Assembly: GCA_964530115.1 (NCBI GenBank)
Contig: CAZGYD010000143.1
Location: forward strand, 1 to 64,000
Reading direction: 5' to 3'
Origin: Fen-999 sp964530115
GTDB taxonomy: Bacteria > Pseudomonadota > Gammaproteobacteria > Burkholderiales > Rhodocyclaceae
DNA length: 64,000 bases
Shown in pieces: positions 59,179 through 64,000 of this stretch. The notes under the pieces were generated by a model that did no database searches, was not told the DNA's origin, and saw only the letters and a list, made by a program, of their open reading frames with translations. The position numbers were made by a program, and so were the translations under genes. The stretch's first letter is position 1. The number at the start of each line of letters is the position of its first letter.

Positions 59179-60529
59179 AAAGATCCTGATTGCAAACCGC
59201 GGAGAGATCGCCCTGCGCGTCCTGCGCGCCTGCCGTGAACTGGGCATCCGCACGGTCGCCGTGCATTCCACGGCCGACGCCGAGGCCAAGTACGTCAAGC
59301 TCGCCGACGAATCGGTCTGCATCGGCCCGCCCGCCTCGGCGCAGAGCTATCTCAACGTGCCGGCCATCATCTCCGCGGCCGAAGTCACCGACGCCGAGGC
59401 CATCCACCCGGGCTATGGCTTCCTTTCGGAGAATGCCGACTTCGCCGAGCGGGTCGAGAAATCGGGCTTCGTCTTCATCGGCCCGAAGGCCGAAACCATC
59501 CGCCTGATGGGCGACAAGGTCTCGGCCAAGGACGCGATGAAGGCCGCCGGTGTGCCCTGCGTTCCCGGCTCCGACGGCGCGTTGCCCGAAGATCCCAAGG
59601 AGATCGTGAAAATTGCGCGTGCGATCGGCTATCCGGTGATCATCAAGGCCGCGGGCGGCGGCGGCGGCCGGGGCATGCGCGTCGTCCATACCGAGGCGGC
59701 GCTGATCAACGCCGTGACCATGACCCGGGCCGAAGCGCAGGCGGCCTTCGGCAACCCGATGGTGTACATGGAGAAGTTCCTCGAGAACCCGCGTCACATC
59801 GAGATCCAGGTGATGGCCGACAACTACCGGAACGCGGTCTGGCTCTCGGAGCGCGACTGCTCGATGCAGCGCCGGCACCAGAAGGTCATCGAGGAGGCGC
59901 CCGCGCCCGGCATCAACCGCCGGCTGATCACGCGCATCGGCGACCGCTGCGCCGAGGCCTGCCGGAAGATCGGCTACCGGGGCGCCGGCACTTTCGAGTT
60001 CCTCTACGAGAACGGCGAGTTCTACTTCATCGAGATGAACACGCGCGTCCAGGTCGAGCACCCGGTCACCGAACTCGTCACCGGCATCGACATCGTCCAG
60101 GCGCAGATCCGCGTCGCCGCCGGGGAGAAGCTGTGGTTCCGCCAGCGCGACGTGCAGATCCGCGGCCACGCGATGGAATGCCGCATCTGCGCCGAAGATC
60201 CGTTCAAGTTCACGCCTTCTCCAGGCAAGATCCAGAACTGGCATCCGCCGGGCGGCCCGGGCATCCGCGTCGATTCGCACGTCTATTCGGGCTACACGGT
60301 GCCGCCGCACTACGACTCGATGATCGCCAAGCTGATCTCCTACGGCGACACCCGCGACCAGGCGATCCGGCGCATGCGCATCGCGCTTTCGGAAATGATG
60401 GTCGACGGCATCAAGACCAACATCCCGCTGCACCAGGAACTGATGCTCGACGACCGGTTCATCAAGGGCGGCACCAGCATCCATTACCTCGAAGAAAAGC
60501 TGGCGGCCCGCGAGAAGGTCCAGGGCTGA
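59171..60529 (+). CDS. accC: Biotin carboxylase of acetyl-CoA carboxylase
   Basis: A 452-residue ATP-grasp enzyme carboxylating biotin on AccB. Start MFEKILIANRGEIALRVL, ATP motif KAAGGGGGRGM and the catalytic MNTRVQVEHPVTE. SD GGAG lies seven bases before the ATG, inside the last duplication unit. Length matches the family. Confidence 0.97.
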   Translation: MFEKILIANRGEIALRVLRACRELGIRTVAVHSTADAEAKYVKLADESVCIGPPASAQSYLNVPAIISAAEVTDAEAIHPGYGFLSENADFAERVEKSGFVFIGPKAETIRLMGDKVSAKDAMKAAGVPCVPGSDGALPEDPKEIVKIARAIGYPVIIKAAGGGGGRGMRVVHTEAALINAVTMTRAEAQAAFGNPMVYMEKFLENPRHIEIQVMADNYRNAVWLSERDCSMQRRHQKVIEEAPAPGINRRLITRIGDRCAEACRKIGYRGAGTFEFLYENGEFYFIEMNTRVQVEHPVTELVTGIDIVQAQIRVAAGEKLWFRQRDVQIRGHAMECRICAEDPFKFTPSPGKIQNWHPPGGPGIRVDSHVYSGYTVPPHYDSMIAKLISYGDTRDQAIRRMRIALSEMMVDGIKTNIPLHQELMLDDRFIKGGTSIHYLEEKLAAREKVQG

Positions 60530-60542
60530 CGGGCGGACGCGC

Positions 60543-61439
60543 GTGTGGATCAGCGCCTCGATCACGACTGACGCCGCGCTCGCCGCGGCGCTCTCCGACG
60601 CGCTGCTGGAAGCCGGCGCCGTCTCGGTCTCGGTCGAGGACGCCGATGCCGGCACCCAGTTCGAGACGCCCCAGTTCGGCGAGCCGGGCAGCGGCGCCGA
60701 TCCTTCGGAGGCACCGCTATGGAACCGCTCCCGCGTCACGGCGCTGTTCGAGCCGCAGGAGGGCCTCGAAGCCCGTCTCGCCGAGGTCGCCGCGAAACTC
60801 AGCCTCGGTGGCACGCCAGCCGAACTCGCGGAAGTCGCCGATCAGGACTGGGTCCGGCTCACCCAGTCCCAGTTCGAGCCCATCCGCATCGACGAGCGGC
60901 TGTGGATCGTGCCCTCGTGGTTTGAACCGCCCGATCCGGGCGCCGTGAATCTCGTCGTCGATCCCGGCCTCGCCTTCGGCACCGGCTCGCACCCGACCAC
61001 ACGCCTCTGCCTCGAATGGCTGTGCGCCGAAGTCCGCCCCGGTGACACCCTGCTCGACTACGGCTGCGGCTCGGGCATCCTGGCGCTGGCCGCTGCCAGG
61101 CTCGGCGCCGCCGACGTGCTCGGCGTCGACATCGACGAGCGGGCGCTCGAGGCGGCCGCCGAAAACGCCCGGAAGAACCGGGTCGCACTGCGGCTCGCCC
61201 ACTCGCGCGAGCCGCTCGCCGAAACCTTCGATCTCGTCGTCGCCAACATCCTCACCAATCCCCTGTGCCTGCTCGCGCCGCTTCTGGCCGGACGGCTGAA
61301 GCCCGGCGGCCGCATCGCGCTCTCGGGCGTGCTCGACACGCAGGCCGGCGAGGTCATCGACGCCTACGCGCCCCACCTCGAGCTCGCCGTCGGCGCGACG
61401 CTCGACGGCTGGGTCCGGCTGGAGGGCCGCCGGCCATGA
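60543..61439 (+). CDS. prmA: Ribosomal protein L11 methyltransferase
   Basis: A 298-residue SAM-dependent lysine methyltransferase, GTG start. The SAM site DYGCGSGILALAAARLGA and the active segment ANILTNPLCLLAPLL are seen. AKLSLGGTPAE (about 85-94) is encoded by a 24-bp repeat in the N-terminal domain. It overlaps the next gene by ATGA. Confidence 0.94.
   Translation: MWISASITTDAALAAALSDALLEAGAVSVSVEDADAGTQFETPQFGEPGSGADPSEAPLWNRSRVTALFEPQEGLEARLAEVAAKLSLGGTPAELAEVADQDWVRLTQSQFEPIRIDERLWIVPSWFEPPDPGAVNLVVDPGLAFGTGSHPTTRLCLEWLCAEVRPGDTLLDYGCGSGILALAAARLGAADVLGVDIDERALEAAAENARKNRVALRLAHSREPLAETFDLVVANILTNPLCLLAPLLAGRLKPGGRIALSGVLDTQAGEVIDAYAPHLELAVGATLDGWVRLEGRRP
60794..60817 (+). repeat. 24-bp interspersed repeat, copy 15
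   Basis: In prmA, sense orientation, reads KLSLGGTP, with CCTCGG in place of CCGTGG. Confidence 0.8.
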
Positions 61440-62752
61440 TCCTGACGCGCTGCCCGAATTGCAGCACCGTCTTCCGCGTGACGCCGGAGCAGCTGCGCGT
61501 CCGCCACGGCCAAGTCCGCTGCGGCAGCTGCTACGCGACCTTCAACGCGCTTTCCGAACTCAGCGAGGATCTGCCGCCGCCGCGGGCGACGCCGGATGCG
61601 CGTGACATGGCGGCCGCGGCCCCCTTTGGCGACGGGCAGGCGGAAGCGCCCACCGTCAGCGACATCCTGCCCCCGGTGGCGGCTCCGCCGGAGCCCGGGA
61701 GCGCATGGTCCGGCGAGGAGATCGAATACATCGACATCGGCAGCGCCGCCCCGGCCGAACCCGACATCAGCCTCACGGAAGCCGCTTCGGCGGCGCAGGC
61801 GAAGCCGGTCGAACCGGCCGACGCCTCGACTGGGGACGTTGCCGGCGGAGCCGCAGGCGATGCCGAGCCGACCATGGCGGAACAACACCCGGCGGCGCCC
61901 GACGGCGGAGCGCCGGTCATCGAAACCGCACCGCCCACGGAGGAGGCGTCCCCGGCCGCCGACGAAGCGACGGGGGCGGCCCTCGAGGCCGCTGTCGGAG
62001 AGACCACGGTGCCGGAATCCCCGGAACCGCCTGCCGAACCCCCGTTCGAGGCCGAGCCCCCGGCCCACACTGACGCCGAGACCCCCGCCATCATCGACTT
62101 CCCGCCGGCGGAAACCGCCGCACGAGGAGCAGAACACGCCGCTGAACACCCCGCGGAATCCCCCACCCCCGGCGATGCCCTTCCCGAGCCTCCGGCAAGC
62201 CCCGAGCCTCCGGACGTCAAGCCGGCGATCGCGCCAGGCCCGCCGCCGCCCGGCTTCGGCGCGGACGCGCGGCCGCCGAGTCAGTGGCCGTGGTGGGCGG
62301 GTGCTGCGCTCGCGCTCGTCGCCCTGGCCGCGCAGGCGGTAATCCATTTCCGCACCGAGCTCGCCGTCCGCCACCCCGATGCCCGGCCGGCGCTGGAAGC
62401 CCTGTGCGCGCCGTTCGGCTGCGACATCCCGCTGCCGGCGAAGATCGGCCTCATCGAGATCGAACACTCGGACCTCGTTCCCCACGAGAAGAACGCCAGC
62501 CGGCTGCTGCTCACGGCCACGCTGCGCAATCTCGCCGGCCACCCGCAGGCCTGGCCGCACCTGGAACTGACCTTGACCGACGCCCACGACCGGCCGCTCA
62601 CGCGCCGCGCGCTCGCGCCACAGGACTACCTGGCCCCGGCCGAGCTCGCCGCCGCCGGCTTCCCCGCGCGCAGCGAGCAGGTCGTATCGCTCGAAGTCCG
62701 CGCCACCGGCGTGCCCGCGGTCGGCTACCGGCTCTATCTCTTCTACCCCTGA
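61436..62752 (+). CDS. Zinc-ribbon DUF3426 membrane protein
   Basis: A 438-residue protein: an N-terminal zinc ribbon CPNCSTVFRV...CGSC (C7, C10, about C32, C35), a 220-residue Pro/Ala/Glu-rich linker, one helix (about 283-300) and a C-terminal DUF3426 domain. The arrangement is standard after prmA in betaproteobacteria. Function unknown; perhaps a sensor of envelope or metal state. Confidence 0.85.
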   Translation: MILTRCPNCSTVFRVTPEQLRVRHGQVRCGSCYATFNALSELSEDLPPPRATPDARDMAAAAPFGDGQAEAPTVSDILPPVAAPPEPGSAWSGEEIEYIDIGSAAPAEPDISLTEAASAAQAKPVEPADASTGDVAGGAAGDAEPTMAEQHPAAPDGGAPVIETAPPTEEASPAADEATGAALEAAVGETTVPESPEPPAEPPFEAEPPAHTDAETPAIIDFPPAETAARGAEHAAEHPAESPTPGDALPEPPASPEPPDVKPAIAPGPPPPGFGADARPPSQWPWWAGAALALVALAAQAVIHFRTELAVRHPDARPALEALCAPFGCDIPLPAKIGLIEIEHSDLVPHEKNASRLLLTATLRNLAGHPQAWPHLELTLTDAHDRPLTRRALAPQDYLAPAELAAAGFPARSEQVVSLEVRATGVPAVGYRLYLFYP

Positions 62753-62760
62753 AAGCACCG

Positions 62761-63693
62761 ATGCGCACACTCATCTGCGGCTCGCTCGCCTACGACACCA
62801 TCATGGTCTTCCACGACCGCTTCCGGCACCACATCCTGCCGGAGCAGATCCACATCCTCAACGTCTCCTTCCTGGTGCCGGACATGCGCCGCGAGTACGG
62901 CGGCTGCGCCGGCAACATCGCCTACAACCTGAAACTCCTCGGCGGCGAGCCCGTGATCATGGCCACCGTCGGCGACGACTCGGGGCTCTACATGCAGCGT
63001 CTCGCCCACCTCGGCCTCGAAGCCGGCCACGTCCGCCACGTGCCCGGCACCTTCACGGCCCAGGCCTTCATCACCACCGATGTCGACGACAACCAGATCA
63101 CCGCCTTCCACCCGGGGGCGATGAACCATTCGCACGAAAACCGCATCGCCGACGCCCGCGACATCGTCCTCGGCATCGTCTCGCCGGACGGCCGCGAGGG
63201 CATGATGACGCACGCGCGCCAGTTCCATGAGGCCGGCATCCCCTTCGTCTTCGATCCGGGCCAGGGGCTGCCCATGTTCAACGGCGACGAACTGCTCGAA
63301 TTCCTTCGTCTCGCCGACTGGTGCACGGTCAACGACTACGAGGCCAAGCTGCTCTGCGAGCGCACCGGGCGCAGCATCGGGGAGCTTGCCCGCGAAGTCC
63401 GCGCCCTCGTCGTCACGCTCGGGGCCCAGGGCTCGCAGATCCACGTCGACGGCGGGCGGATCGACATCCCCGGCGTCGAACCCGAAGCCGTCGTCGACCC
63501 CACCGGCTGCGGCGACGCCTACCGCGCCGGCCTGCTCTACGGCCTCGGCCAGGGCTGGGCCTGGGAAAAGATCGGCCGGCTCGCCTCGCTGATGGGTTCG
63601 ATCAAGATCGCCCACCGCGGCGGCCAGAACCACAAGCCGACGCGTGCCCAGATCGCCGCGCGTTTCGAACAGGCCTTCGGCGAACCGCTCTGA
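62761..63693 (+). CDS. PfkB-family sugar or nucleoside kinase
   Basis: A 310-residue ribokinase-fold enzyme, near adenosine kinase in pattern. Start MRTLICGSLAYDTIMVF, GGCAGNIAYNLKLLGG (substrate site) and DPTGCGDAYRAGLLYG with the catalytic D near 251 (TGCGD). The substrate is not assigned. Confidence 0.87.
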   Translation: MRTLICGSLAYDTIMVFHDRFRHHILPEQIHILNVSFLVPDMRREYGGCAGNIAYNLKLLGGEPVIMATVGDDSGLYMQRLAHLGLEAGHVRHVPGTFTAQAFITTDVDDNQITAFHPGAMNHSHENRIADARDIVLGIVSPDGREGMMTHARQFHEAGIPFVFDPGQGLPMFNGDELLEFLRLADWCTVNDYEAKLLCERTGRSIGELAREVRALVVTLGAQGSQIHVDGGRIDIPGVEPEAVVDPTGCGDAYRAGLLYGLGQGWAWEKIGRLASLMGSIKIAHRGGQNHKPTRAQIAARFEQAFGEPL

Positions 63694-63695
63694 CG

Positions 63696-64000
63696 ATGAT
63701 CGTTCCCGCCCGCGCGGCCTTCCGCCTGGCACGCACGGCGCTCCACCTTCTCTGGGGCGTGGCCACCGCGGCCACCGTCTTCCCCTGGCTGCCGCTTTCC
63801 GCCCAGCTCTGGCTCAAGCGCCGCTGGTCGAAGCAGCTGCTCGAAGTCCTCGGCGTCCGCCTGCGGATCTCGGGCACGCCGCTTTCCGGCGGCCTCTTCG
63901 TCGCCAACCACATCTCCTGGCTCGACATCTTCGCCATCAATGCCGCCGCCCCGACCACCTTCCTATCGAAGGACGACGTGCGCCGCTGGCCCGTGATCGG
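63696..64000 (+). CDS. 1-acyl-glycerol-3-phosphate acyltransferase-like, truncated
   Basis: First 101 codons of a PlsC-family membrane acyltransferase. A hydrophobic N-terminus is followed by ANHISWLDIFA, the NHxxxxD active-site motif, and LSKDDVRRWPVIG. It runs off the right edge. Overlap-free, two bases after the kinase. Confidence 0.85.
   Translation, partial: MIVPARAAFRLARTALHLLWGVATAATVFPWLPLSAQLWLKRRWSKQLLEVLGVRLRISGTPLSGGLFVANHISWLDIFAINAAAPTTFLSKDDVRRWPVI

Overview
The window is G+C-rich chromosomal DNA from a respiratory, nitrate-using betaproteobacterium. I infer this from a tRNA-Tyr/Gly/Thr-tuf cluster, an rpoH gene under a CIRCE element, lolB-ispE, ferredoxin-coaD-rsmD, ftsYEX, mpl, aroQ-accB-accC-prmA, and nitrate, nitric oxide and copper respiration functions. 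A Rhodocyclales-like organism would fit, but the sequence alone does not prove it.

Layout. 1-13810 is core housekeeping: tuf (cut by the window edge), three tRNAs, ispE, lolB, a TPR protein, mutM, a dynamin-like GTPase, ferredoxin, coaD, rsmD, two M16 peptidase-family genes, ftsY, ftsE and ftsX. 13811-15300 holds a BrnT/BrnA toxin-antitoxin pair and a lipoprotein. 15513-28763 (minus strand) is an outer-membrane uptake region. It has an OprC-like receptor; an operon of a second TonB receptor, a DUF4198-like protein, a NosH/NapH-like polyferredoxin and a TauE/SafE-like protein; a PhoX-like phosphatase with a haem lipoprotein; and tonB-exbB-exbD. 28903-36579 (plus) is an operon-like run with an ABC exporter, a TlpA thioredoxin, small Cys- and Met-rich proteins and a CopA-type copper ATPase. 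36611-40461 holds a cytochrome c, an MntA/HepT pair, a Sel1 protein, another TauE/SafE protein and norE/norF-like genes. 40464-50373 (minus) is nitrate assimilation: nasT, nrtABD, nirBD, nasA and an HPP protein. 50422-54338 has a secreted protein, a DUF2249 protein, a radical SAM/SPASM enzyme with a 45-codon ORF upstream, and two divergent NosL-like genes. 54438-64000 returns to housekeeping genes.

Three signals cut across the annotation. (1) A 15-bp palindrome, GCGACA-N3-TGTCGC, lies 32.5-33.5 bp (centre to centre) upstream of a plausible -10 box in front of the OprC-like receptor, the second receptor operon, the copper-ATPase operon and the NosL-like pair. The copper-ATPase site also faces tonB-exbBD. 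This looks like one regulon controlled by a CRP/FNR-type activator at about -42, and its genes suggest copper handling for respiratory enzymes. (2) A 24-bp interspersed sequence (left half GAAACTCAGCCGT, right end CACGCC) occurs about 15 times. Most copies lie in frame inside genes or form gene ends, so they add or replace peptide segments. Longer, hairpin-rich repeats accompany some copies. (3) The 5' end of accC is present three times as a 121-bp tandem unit, which creates two short ORFs, each overlapping the next start codon.

Starts, domains and motifs were read by eye; no database search was run. Gene symbols reflect family recognition.
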